Assembly (NCBI GenBank): GCA_002384855.1
Contig: DGBP01000013.1
Location: forward strand, 19,334 to 83,333
DNA from: Nocardioidaceae bacterium UBA4001
Lineage (GTDB): Bacteria; Actinomycetota; Actinomycetes; Propionibacteriales; Nocardioidaceae
Reading direction: 5' to 3'
Length of the DNA stretch: 64,000 nucleotides
Numbering within the stretch: position 1 is the stretch's first letter; each line of letters starts with the position of its first letter. A program made the position numbers and the translations under genes. A model generated the notes under the pieces. It did no database searches and was not told the DNA's origin. It saw nothing but the letters and a program-made list of their open reading frames with translations. Shown here in pieces: positions 51,233 to 61,700 of the stretch.

Positions 51233-51270
51233 ATCGAGGTCGGGACGGGCGGCGTGACGCGCGCCGCACC

Positions 51271-52011
51271 TCAGGGGGTCCGCCGGTAGGTCAGGTCGGT
51301 GATCTCCCGGCCCGCGCGGATGCCGCGCCGCTCGAAGCGGGTCAGCGGCCGGGCGGCCCAGCGCGGAGCTGGACCGTCGTACGCGCTGTCGAGCAGCGGC
51401 TCGGCGTCCAGGACCGAGGTGATCTGCTCGGCGTACTCGGCCCAGTCGGTCGCCAGCCGCCACACGCCCCCGGGGACGAGGCGGGTTGCCGCCAGGCGCG
51501 CGAACGAGGTGTTGACCAGCCGGCGCCGGTGGTGGCGCTTCTTCGGCCACGGGTCGGGGAAGAAGGTCCACAGCTCGCTGACCTGTCGCTCCCCCAGCAG
51601 GTGCTCGGTCGACCAGACCGCGTCGATGCTGAGGAGGCGGACGTTCTCGGCGCCGGTCTCCTCGAGGCGCAGGAACGTCTCGGCCACCCCCGGCTGCCAC
51701 ACCTCGACGGCCAGCACGTTGTACGACGGCCTCGCTGCCGCGAGCGCCGCCGTGGCCTCCCCGACGCCCGAGCCGATCTCCACGACCAACGGCGCCCCGG
51801 GGTCGGCGAAAGCCGACCTCACGTCGAAGGCCGGGTCGTCGACCGCCTCGTCGGGAATCCACCACCGCTCTCGACACCGCTCCCACGCGGCCGACTGTCG
51901 TGCGGTCATCCGGCTCCCCCGCCGCGTGTAGGTCAGCACCTGCGCCAGCCGCCGCCCGTCCTCGGTGACCCCCGTGTGGGGCCGCGCCGGGCGGACCTGG
52001 TTCGACGACAT
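51271..52011 (-). CDS. trmB: tRNA (guanine-N7)-methyltransferase
   Basis: TrmB methylates G46 of tRNA with SAM. The 246-residue product has the SAM loop VVEIGSGVGEATAALAAARP, NVLAVEVWQPGVAETFLRLE and the family signature WTFFPDPWPKKRHHRRRLVN. The N-terminus is Arg-rich. ATG 52011 has GGAGG about 10 nt upstream. It sits between tuf and the S10 operon. Confidence 0.95.
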   Translation of the reverse strand: MSSNQVRPARPHTGVTEDGRRLAQVLTYTRRGSRMTARQSAAWERCRERWWIPDEAVDDPAFDVRSAFADPGAPLVVEIGSGVGEATAALAAARPSYNVLAVEVWQPGVAETFLRLEETGAENVRLLSIDAVWSTEHLLGERQVSELWTFFPDPWPKKRHHRRRLVNTSFARLAATRLVPGGVWRLATDWAEYAEQITSVLDAEPLLDSAYDGPAPRWAARPLTRFERRGIRAGREITDLTYRRTP

Positions 52012-52199
52012 GATGAGTGGCCTCCAAAGCGGTGGGTGGGTGCGTCGTGTCTGCCCGCGTGGGACGGGAGCGGTCGGAGTGGCGGACACCGCCCGGCCGT
52101 GGATGGGACTGGCCCCCCGGAGCGAGGAACGAGCGGAGGGATGGTTGGACGGGGCGGGGTTCGCCGCGCAGACCGCGGCTCTCGCACACAGGAGAAAGG

Positions 52200-52238
52200 C
52201 GAGAGGCCCCGGCCCCACGACGGGGACGGGGCCTCTCG
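52200..52238. terminator. Terminator after tuf
   Basis: CGAGAGGCCCCG (52200-52211) pairs with CGGGGCCTCTCG (52227-52238): a 12-bp stem, 18 nt after the tuf stop, followed on the minus strand by GCCTTTC. Confidence 0.75.
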
Positions 52239-52255
52239 GCTGAGGTACTGCTAGA

Positions 52256-53449
<1,194 letters not shown>

Positions 53450-53514
53450 TGGGGCTCCTCCTAGCTAGATTGCTTGACTCGTGTTGTGACGGCGCGGGGC
53501 CTGCCAGTAGGCAG

Positions 53515-55626
<2,112 letters not shown>

Positions 55627-55740
55627 TTTGTCAGTTCCCTCGGAGTTGGTGCTGGGGGGCGGTGGGCTGCAGCGCTGCTGAGCAGTACGACGGGCAGGGT
55701 CGTCCTCGTGGGACGGTCGGCGACTCGTCGTACCGCAGGA

Positions 55741-56211
55741 TCACCAGCGGTAGTGCGCGAAGGCCTTGTTGGACTCGGCCATCTTGTGGGTGTCCTCGCG
55801 GCGCTTGACAGCGGCGCCGAGGCCGTTGGAGGCGTCGAGGATCTCGTTCATCAGGCGCTCGGCCATCGTCTTCTCGCGACGGGCCTGGGCGTAGCCGACG
55901 AGCCAGCGCAGGGCCAGCGTGGTGGAGCGGCTCGCACGCACCTCGACCGGGACCTGGTAGGTCGCGCCACCGACACGGCGGCTGCGGACCTCGAGGGCCG
56001 GCTTCACGTTGTCGAGCGCACGCTTGAGCGTGACGACCGGGTCGGTACCGGTCTTCTCACGGCAGCCCTCGAGGGCGGTGTAGACGATGCGCTGGGCAAC
56101 CTGCTTCTTGCCGTCCTGCAGCACCTTGCTGACCAGCTGCGTGACGACGGGGCTGCCGTAGACCGGGTCGACGACGACCGGGCGCTTCGGGGCGGGACCC
56201 TTGCGCGGCAT
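55741..56211 (-). CDS. rpsG: 30S ribosomal protein uS7
   Basis: uS7 is the primary binder of the 30S head. The 156-residue product begins MPRKGPAPKRPVVVDPVYGS, has RRVGGATYQVPVEVRASRST and ends with the usual HKMAESNKAFAHYRW. ATG 56211 overlaps the rpsL stop by one base (TAATG). Confidence 0.98.
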   Translation of the reverse strand: MPRKGPAPKRPVVVDPVYGSPVVTQLVSKVLQDGKKQVAQRIVYTALEGCREKTGTDPVVTLKRALDNVKPALEVRSRRVGGATYQVPVEVRASRSTTLALRWLVGYAQARREKTMAERLMNEILDASNGLGAAVKRREDTHKMAESNKAFAHYRW

Positions 56212-56585
56212 TAGCTCTTCTCCTTCTTCGCGCCGTAGCGGCTGCGAGCCTGCTTGCGGTTCTTCACACCCTGGGTGTCGAGCGAACCGCGGATGATCTT
56301 GTACCGGACACCGGGAAGGTCCTTCACACGACCACCACGGACGAGCACGATGGAGTGCTCCTGGAGGTTGTGACCCACACCCGGGATGTACGCCGTGACC
56401 TCGATGCCGCTCGACAGGCGCACACGGGCGACCTTGCGGAGCGCGGAGTTCGGCTTCTTCGGGGTGGTCGTGTAGACACGCGTGCACACGCCACGTCGCT
56501 GGGGCGAACCCTTCAGAGCGGGCGTCTTGTTCTTCGACACCTTGTCCTGGCGGCCCTTACGGACCAACTGCTGGATGGTGGGCAC
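56211..56585 (-). CDS. rpsL: 30S ribosomal protein uS12
   Basis: uS12 sits in the decoding centre. The 124-residue product has TTTPKKPNSALRKVARVRLS with Lys43 and RGGRVKDLPGVRYKIIRGSL with Lys88. Both are the wild-type residues at the classic streptomycin-resistance positions. It is the first gene of rpsL-rpsG-fusA-tuf, with GAGGAAAGAGAAC upstream. Confidence 0.98.
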   Translation of the reverse strand: MPTIQQLVRKGRQDKVSKNKTPALKGSPQRRGVCTRVYTTTPKKPNSALRKVARVRLSSGIEVTAYIPGVGHNLQEHSIVLVRGGRVKDLPGVRYKIIRGSLDTQGVKNRKQARSRYGAKKEKS

Positions 56586-56817
56586 CGCGCGGTTCTCTTT
56601 CCTCTTCGGTGATGCTGTCTAGGTCGTGCTGGCCGGCGAGTCCGTTCCCCCGGCGCTCCCCCGCGGTCGGGCGTGTCGGCCCTCCCGCGATCCGCCAGGC
56701 CGGGCCCGGCGGAGGAACGCTTCGGTGGAACGCTGCCGAGAAGCAGCCACGTGGCTCACGGTGGCACCCTCGCCGGCCTTCGCCGGCGACGGGCTCCGCC
56801 TCGGAGCACACGCGATG

Positions 56818-56834
56818 GCCTGGGTTACCCAGGC
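56818..56834. promoter_or_regulatory. Palindrome at the start of the rpsL leader
   Basis: GCCTGGGT-T-ACCCAGGC is a perfect inverted repeat beginning about 4 nt downstream of the predicted transcription start. It could be a DNA operator or a 5'-end mRNA hairpin. Confidence 0.5.
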
Positions 56835-56844
56835 ACGCTGAAAA

Positions 56845-56873
56845 AGATTACCGGCTCGCCGGAGCAGGGTCAA
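56845..56873 (-). promoter_or_regulatory. Sigma-70-type promoter of rpsL-rpsG-fusA-tuf
   Basis: The minus strand has TTGACC (56868-56873), exactly 17 bp and TAATCT (56845-56850). The predicted start is near 56838, giving a leader of about 250 nt. It is the best promoter match in the window. Confidence 0.85.
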
Positions 56874-56999
56874 AACGGCCCCGAAGACGTGCGGTACGGA
56901 AGCTCGACACGTGACCATAGCAGCCGTCGCGCGGCACATCGAGCGTGTGACGACACGCCGTCGGGCCGCACCGCGACGGCCGGTGTGCGTGCGTGAGGG

Positions 57000-59825
57000 C
57001 TACCGCTCGGGCGCGGCGGCCAGCAGCAGCTCGGACAGGTGCTGCCCGCGCACCCCGGCGAGGTCGTCGAGCTGGGTGCGGCAGGAGAAGCCGTCGGCCA
57101 GCACCACGGCCCCCGGTCCCGCGGCGCGGACCGCCGGCAGCAGGTCGTGCTCGGCGATCGCGACGGAGACCTCGTAGTGCCCCTTCTCGACGCCGAAGTT
57201 CCCGGCCAGCCCGCAGCAGCCCCCCAGACGGGTCACGGTGGCGCCGGCCCGCTCGAGCAGCCGCGCGTCGGCCTCCCACCCCAGCACGGAGGCGTGGTGG
57301 CAGTGCGGCTGCGCGACGACCGTCGTACCGCTCAGGTCCGGTGGGGACCAGTCCGGCATCGTGTCGAGCAGCTCCGCCAGGGTGCGCACACCGGCGGCCA
57401 GCTCGGCCGCCCGCGGGTCGTCCGTGAGCTGGACGAGGTCGGCCCGCAGCGCCGCGAGGCAGGAGGGCTCGAGGCCGACGACCGGGATCCCGTCGGCGAC
57501 GTAGGGATGGAGCACGTCGACGGTGTGACCGACGATGCGCCGGGCTGCGTCGAGCTGTCCGGTGCTGATCCAGGTCAGGCCGCAGCAGGCGTCCTCGCCG
57601 GCGACGGCCACCTCCAGCCCGGCTCGCTCGAGCAGGCTCACCGCCGCCTGGCCCGGACCGGTGGCGAAGTGCTCGGTGAACGAGTCGGCCCACACCACGA
57701 CGTCGGGGCGGGCACTCCCCCGCCGCGGCGCCGCCCGCTCGCGCGCCCAGTCGGAGAACCGGCGTACTGCGAAGCCGGGGACGGCGCGCCGCTGGTCGAT
57801 CCCGGCCGCCGCCTTCGCCAGGCGCTGGACGAGCCGGAGACGCAGGGCTCGGTTCGCGACCGGCACCAGGGGACGCGCCAGCCTGGCCCACTGGGGCAGA
57901 CGCCCCAGCGCATAGTGGCTGCGCGGGCGGATCCTGCGGCGGTACCGCTGGTGCAGGGCCTCCGCCTTGTACGTCGCCATGTCCACACCGGTCGGGCAGT
58001 CGGTGGAGCATCCCTTGCAGGCCAGGCACAGGTCGAGGGCCTCGTGGACCTCCGGGGAGTCCCACCCGCGGTCCACGACCTCGCCGTTGACCATCTCCTG
58101 GAGCACGCGCGCGCGGCCACGGGTCGAGTCCTTCTCCTGACGTGTGGCCACGTAGGAGGGACACATCACCCCGCCGGTGCCTGTGCTGTCGGCGATGCAC
58201 CTCCCCACGCCGGTGCACCGGTGGACCGCCCGGGCGAGGGACCCGCCGTCCTCGACGAGCCGGAGCGTGGTGCGCGGCTCGTGCAGCGGCCGACCCTGCC
58301 GGAGGTCGGCGTCGACGGGTCGTGGGTCGACGAGCACGCCCGGGTTGAGCACTCCGTCGGGGTCGAGGGCCGCCTTGACCTGCGAGAACAGCCCCAGCGC
58401 GGCCGGGGAGTACATCGCCGGGAGCAGCTCGGACCGCGCCCGGCCGTCCCCGTGCTCCCCCGACAGGGTCCCGCCGTGACCCGCGACGAGGGTGGCCGCG
58501 TCGTGCATGAAGGAGCGGAACCTGCCGCGCCCCCCGACGCTGCCGTCGAGCTCGAAGTCGATGCGCACGTGCACGCAGCCCTCGCCGAAGTGGCCGTAGG
58601 GCACCCCGTCGTAGCCGTAGTCGCGCAGGAGGGCGTCGAAGCCACGCAGGTAGGCGCCGAGCCTCTCCGGTGGTACGGCGGCGTCCTCCCACCCGGCGTG
58701 CGCGGGGCGGTCGAGGCTCCGGGCGGCGAGGCCGGCGCCGTCCTCGCGGATCCGCCACAGGGCAAGCTGTTCGGCGACGTCGGTGACCACCCGGTGGTCC
58801 GTGGCGCCGGCGTCCGCCGCGACGGCCCCGGCCAGTGCCCGCACCTCGGGCTCGGTCGCCCCGGTCACCTCGGCGAACAGCCAGCCGGCGCCGCGAGGCA
58901 GCGAGGGTACGGCGGCCTCACCCCTGCGCTCGGCGACCACGCGGACGATGCGCTCGTCGAGCCCCTCGCACGCGACGAGGGGATGGTGCAGCAGGGCGGG
59001 TACGGCGTCGGCGGCCTCGACCATCGATGGGTAGCCAAGCACGGCCAGGGCCCGGAACGGCGCGTCCTCCACGAGGTCCACGCGGGCACCGAGCACGAGC
59101 GCGAGCGTGCCCTCGCTGCCGACCAGGAACCGGTCGAGCCGACGGCCGTTCTCGGGCAGAAGGTGCTCCAGTGAGTAGCCCGACACCTGACGACCGAAGC
59201 GCCCGAACTCCGTGCGGACGGTCGCGAGATCCCCACCGACCACCTCGGCGAGACGCCGGGAGGCCGCCGACCCGTCGGGCGACTCGTCGAGGCGCAGCCG
59301 CTCCCCTGTGCCGGTCAGCACCTCGAGGCCCGCGACGTTGTCGACGGTGCGGCCGTAGCCGAGCGCGCGGGAGCCGCACGCGTTGTTGCCGATCATGCCA
59401 CCGACGGTGCAGCGGCTGTGGGTCGACGGGTCGGGCCCGAAGCGGAGGCGGTGCGGACGAGCCTGCTGCTGCAGCGTGGCGTGGACCGTCCCCGGCTCGA
59501 CGAGCGCGGTGCGGCTCGAGGGGTCGAGCTCGAGGACCCGGTTCAGGTGGCGGGAGGTGTCCACGACGATGCCCGTGCCCACCGCGTTGCCCGCGATCGA
59601 CGTACCCGCGCCGCGCATGGTCAACGGGACGCCCTGCTCCCGCGCGACCGCGAGCGTCGCCTCGATCTCGTCGGCGTGACGGGGGTGCACGACGACGCGG
59701 GGCACGACCCGGTAGAGCGAGGCGTCGGTGGAGTACATCGCGCGGGTGAGCGACGAGTCGTCGACGTCGGCCACACCGTTGCGGCCGAGGGCCTCGACGA
59801 GGTCGCGGTTGTCGCCGGGGCTCAC
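57000..59825 (-). CDS. FAD/Fe-S oxidoreductase, YdiJ-like (probable D-2-hydroxyglutarate dehydrogenase)
   Basis: The 941-residue protein has a PCMH-type FAD domain (about 35-215: VPLTMRGAGTSIAGNAVGTG, CTVGGMIGNNACGSRALGYG), a FAD-oxidase C domain (about 255-510: YGHFGEGCVHVRIDFELDGS), a ferredoxin-like part (about 535-640: HRCTGVGRCIADSTG and CLACKGCSTDCPTGVD) and two CCG repeats (DACCGLTW, GGCCGLAGNFG). This order matches E. coli YdiJ, a D-2-hydroxyglutarate dehydrogenase, and the fused GlcD-GlcF type. D-lactate or glycolate are other possible substrates. GTG 59825 overlaps the upstream gene in GTGA, and that neighbour makes D-2-hydroxyglutarate, which supports the assignment. Confidence 0.85.
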   Translation of the reverse strand: MSPGDNRDLVEALGRNGVADVDDSSLTRAMYSTDASLYRVVPRVVVHPRHADEIEATLAVAREQGVPLTMRGAGTSIAGNAVGTGIVVDTSRHLNRVLELDPSSRTALVEPGTVHATLQQQARPHRLRFGPDPSTHSRCTVGGMIGNNACGSRALGYGRTVDNVAGLEVLTGTGERLRLDESPDGSAASRRLAEVVGGDLATVRTEFGRFGRQVSGYSLEHLLPENGRRLDRFLVGSEGTLALVLGARVDLVEDAPFRALAVLGYPSMVEAADAVPALLHHPLVACEGLDERIVRVVAERRGEAAVPSLPRGAGWLFAEVTGATEPEVRALAGAVAADAGATDHRVVTDVAEQLALWRIREDGAGLAARSLDRPAHAGWEDAAVPPERLGAYLRGFDALLRDYGYDGVPYGHFGEGCVHVRIDFELDGSVGGRGRFRSFMHDAATLVAGHGGTLSGEHGDGRARSELLPAMYSPAALGLFSQVKAALDPDGVLNPGVLVDPRPVDADLRQGRPLHEPRTTLRLVEDGGSLARAVHRCTGVGRCIADSTGTGGVMCPSYVATRQEKDSTRGRARVLQEMVNGEVVDRGWDSPEVHEALDLCLACKGCSTDCPTGVDMATYKAEALHQRYRRRIRPRSHYALGRLPQWARLARPLVPVANRALRLRLVQRLAKAAAGIDQRRAVPGFAVRRFSDWARERAAPRRGSARPDVVVWADSFTEHFATGPGQAAVSLLERAGLEVAVAGEDACCGLTWISTGQLDAARRIVGHTVDVLHPYVADGIPVVGLEPSCLAALRADLVQLTDDPRAAELAAGVRTLAELLDTMPDWSPPDLSGTTVVAQPHCHHASVLGWEADARLLERAGATVTRLGGCCGLAGNFGVEKGHYEVSVAIAEHDLLPAVRAAGPGAVVLADGFSCRTQLDDLAGVRGQHLSELLLAAAPER

Positions 59826-61093
59826 CAGAGCTCCAGGGAGGCGCGCAGGATCGTCGCGGCGTCCTCCTCGGTGACGTCCCGGGGTGCGGTGGCGAGCAGG
59901 CGCTGCTGCTTCATCGTCCCCTCGACGAGGTCGTCGACGTCGGCCTCGGTGTAGCCGACCGCCGCGATCCCGTTGGGCATCCCGATGTCACGCATCAGCG
60001 TCACCAGCACGTCCGGGAGGTGGTCACGCGGGGCGCCCGAGGGCTCGGCCCCGGGGGCGAGCAGTGCGGCGGCCTGGAGGTGGCGCTCCGGGGACGCCTC
60101 GAAGGTGAACCGGAACGCCTCCGGCGCGGTGAGGGCCACCGCCATGCCGTGCGGCACCATCGGCTCGTCGTCCGGGTAGCCCTCAGGGTGGAAGTCGCGC
60201 ACCCGGCCGGCGATCGGGTAGGCGTTCGCGTGCGGGATGTGCACCCCGGCGTTGCCGAAGCCCAGGCCGGCGAAGGTCGCCGCGAGCGCCATCTGCCCGC
60301 GGGCCTCCTCGTCGTCGCCGTCGCGGACCGCGCGCCGGAACGACCCGGCCAGCAGGGACAGTGCCTGCCGCGACCACATGTCCGCGATCGGGTTCGCGCC
60401 GCAGTACGGGACCCGTTCCTCGGGACGTTTGGCCTCGTAGGAGTCGTAGGGCCGGGCGGTCCAGCTCTCCAGCGCGTGGCACAGGATGTCCATCCCCGCG
60501 GCCGCCGTCACCCCCGTCGGCTGCGTCATCGTCAGCCTCGGGTCCACCACGGCGAGCGTGGGACGCAGCCGGGCGTGGCTGATCCCGGACTTCACCTTCT
60601 GCGCCAGCACGTCGAGCACGCAGATCGTCGTGCTCTCGCTGCCGGTGCCGGTCGTGGTGGGTACCGCGACCAGCGGCTTGAGCGGCCTCGACGGGGCCAT
60701 GCCTCCCCCGACCGGGGCGTTGACGTAGTCCATCAGCTGACCGGGGTTCGTGGTGAGGAGGTTGACCGCCTTGGCCGTGTCGATCGCCGATCCCCCACCG
60801 ACCGCGACGAAGGCGTCCCAGGGGCCGTGCTCGCGGGCGTGCTCCACGGCCGCGACCATGCTCTCGTCGGTGGGCTCGACATGACTGAGGTCGGTCACCA
60901 CCGCCTCCATGCCGAAGCCTCGGATCTGCTCCGCGACGCGTTCGGGGTGCCCGGTCGCCGCGACACCCGGGTCGGTGACCACGAGCACTCGCCTGACGTC
61001 GTACTGCCGGAGGTCGAAGCCGATCTCGTCGGCCGCCCCCGGGCCGAACTTCAGGGCCGGGGCGGCGTAGGTGAAAACGGTCTCGGCGGTCAT
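59822..61093 (-). CDS. Hydroxyacid-oxoacid transhydrogenase (ADHFE1-like iron alcohol dehydrogenase)
   Basis: This 423-residue iron-dependent dehydrogenase has DAFVAVGGGSAIDTAKAVNL, PTTTGTGSESTTICVLDVLA, the metal ligands in GMDILCHALESWTARPY and VPHGMAVALT, and FGNAGVHIPHANAYPIAGRV. The segments ASPERHLQAAALLAP and GIAAVGYTEADVDDLVEGTM closely resemble human ADHFE1. That enzyme couples 4-hydroxybutyrate oxidation to reduction of 2-oxoglutarate, giving succinic semialdehyde and D-2-hydroxyglutarate. ATG 61093 overlaps the NUDIX stop, and its own stop overlaps the YdiJ-like gene. Confidence 0.88.
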   Translation of the reverse strand: MTAETVFTYAAPALKFGPGAADEIGFDLRQYDVRRVLVVTDPGVAATGHPERVAEQIRGFGMEAVVTDLSHVEPTDESMVAAVEHAREHGPWDAFVAVGGGSAIDTAKAVNLLTTNPGQLMDYVNAPVGGGMAPSRPLKPLVAVPTTTGTGSESTTICVLDVLAQKVKSGISHARLRPTLAVVDPRLTMTQPTGVTAAAGMDILCHALESWTARPYDSYEAKRPEERVPYCGANPIADMWSRQALSLLAGSFRRAVRDGDDEEARGQMALAATFAGLGFGNAGVHIPHANAYPIAGRVRDFHPEGYPDDEPMVPHGMAVALTAPEAFRFTFEASPERHLQAAALLAPGAEPSGAPRDHLPDVLVTLMRDIGMPNGIAAVGYTEADVDDLVEGTMKQQRLLATAPRDVTEEDAATILRASLELW

Positions 61094-61557
61094 TGCTCCT
61101 CCTCCTCGAGCAGGCCGAGGGCGTGCCGGGCTGCGGAGAGCAGCTCCAGGCCCACGGCCTTCGTCACGGGAACCCAGGCCGCGATCGCGGTCGAGCCGTT
61201 CTTCTCCACAACGTGCGGCTCGACGTCCGTGGAGTCCTCCTCGATCGTGGCGTCGAAGATGAGGTGGATGCCGTGGTAGTTCTCCACCACCCCGTCGTGG
61301 CGGGCCCCGACGAAGTGCGTGGCGTGCACGTCCTTGACCCGCCCGGGGGCGATGTGCAGCCCGGTCTCCTCGTAGACCTCCCGCCGCAGCGCGTCCCGGG
61401 GGTCCTCGCCGTGGTCGATCCCGCCGCCGGGAAGTGTCCAGCGACCCTCGATCCTGGTCCGCGAGGACATCTGTGTCAGCAGCACCTCGCCGTCTCGGGT
61501 GAGCAGGGCGTAGGCCGCGATCCGCTGGCGCTCGGGTGGGGCTGCGTCGACGGTCAT
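61090..61557 (-). CDS. NUDIX hydrolase
   Basis: The 155-residue product has a complete Nudix box, GIDHGEDPRDALRREVYEET followed by GL, which binds Mg2+ and cleaves nucleoside diphosphate-X substrates. The start MTVDAAPPERQRIAAYALLT is family-like. The substrate is unknown. It overlaps the transhydrogenase start (ATGA), so the three genes form one unit, although a metabolic link is not obvious. Confidence 0.9.
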   Translation of the reverse strand: MTVDAAPPERQRIAAYALLTRDGEVLLTQMSSRTRIEGRWTLPGGGIDHGEDPRDALRREVYEETGLHIAPGRVKDVHATHFVGARHDGVVENYHGIHLIFDATIEEDSTDVEPHVVEKNGSTAIAAWVPVTKAVGLELLSAARHALGLLEEEEQ

Positions 61558-61633
61558 GCGGCGAGTCTATGCAGCCGGCTACCTCGTCGTGCCGACCCGG
61601 CGCTCGTACGGACCAGATCAGAGCGGGTCAGCA

Positions 61634-61673
61634 CACAGGGCCCCGCACCTCGAGTGAGGTGCGGGGCCCTGTG
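61634..61673. terminator. Terminator hairpin downstream of rpoC
   Basis: A perfect 18-bp stem (61634-61651 with 61656-61673, core GGGCCCCGCACCTC) closes a GAGT loop, 27 nt after the rpoC stop. There is no T tract on either side. Confidence 0.8.
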
Positions 61674-61700
61674 GCGTACGGGTTTCGTCCGGGCTTCGGA

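Larger units (their letters stand above)
56586..56999. other. 414-bp leader and promoter region of rpsL
   Basis: No gene is seen. It contains the rpsL promoter (56845-56873), a 17-bp palindrome near the predicted transcript start, several GC-rich hairpins including CGCCGGCCTTCGCCGGCG (56771-56788), and the space to the upstream dehydrogenase stop. A second possible -10, TATGGT preceded by TGC, lies at 56914-56919 on the minus strand. Confidence 0.6.

Noticed and set aside
56848..58758. Minus-strand frame of over 600 codons overlapping the YdiJ-like gene
   Set aside because: It is an Arg/Gly/Pro-rich shadow in another frame of the real dehydrogenase, whose motifs are complete.
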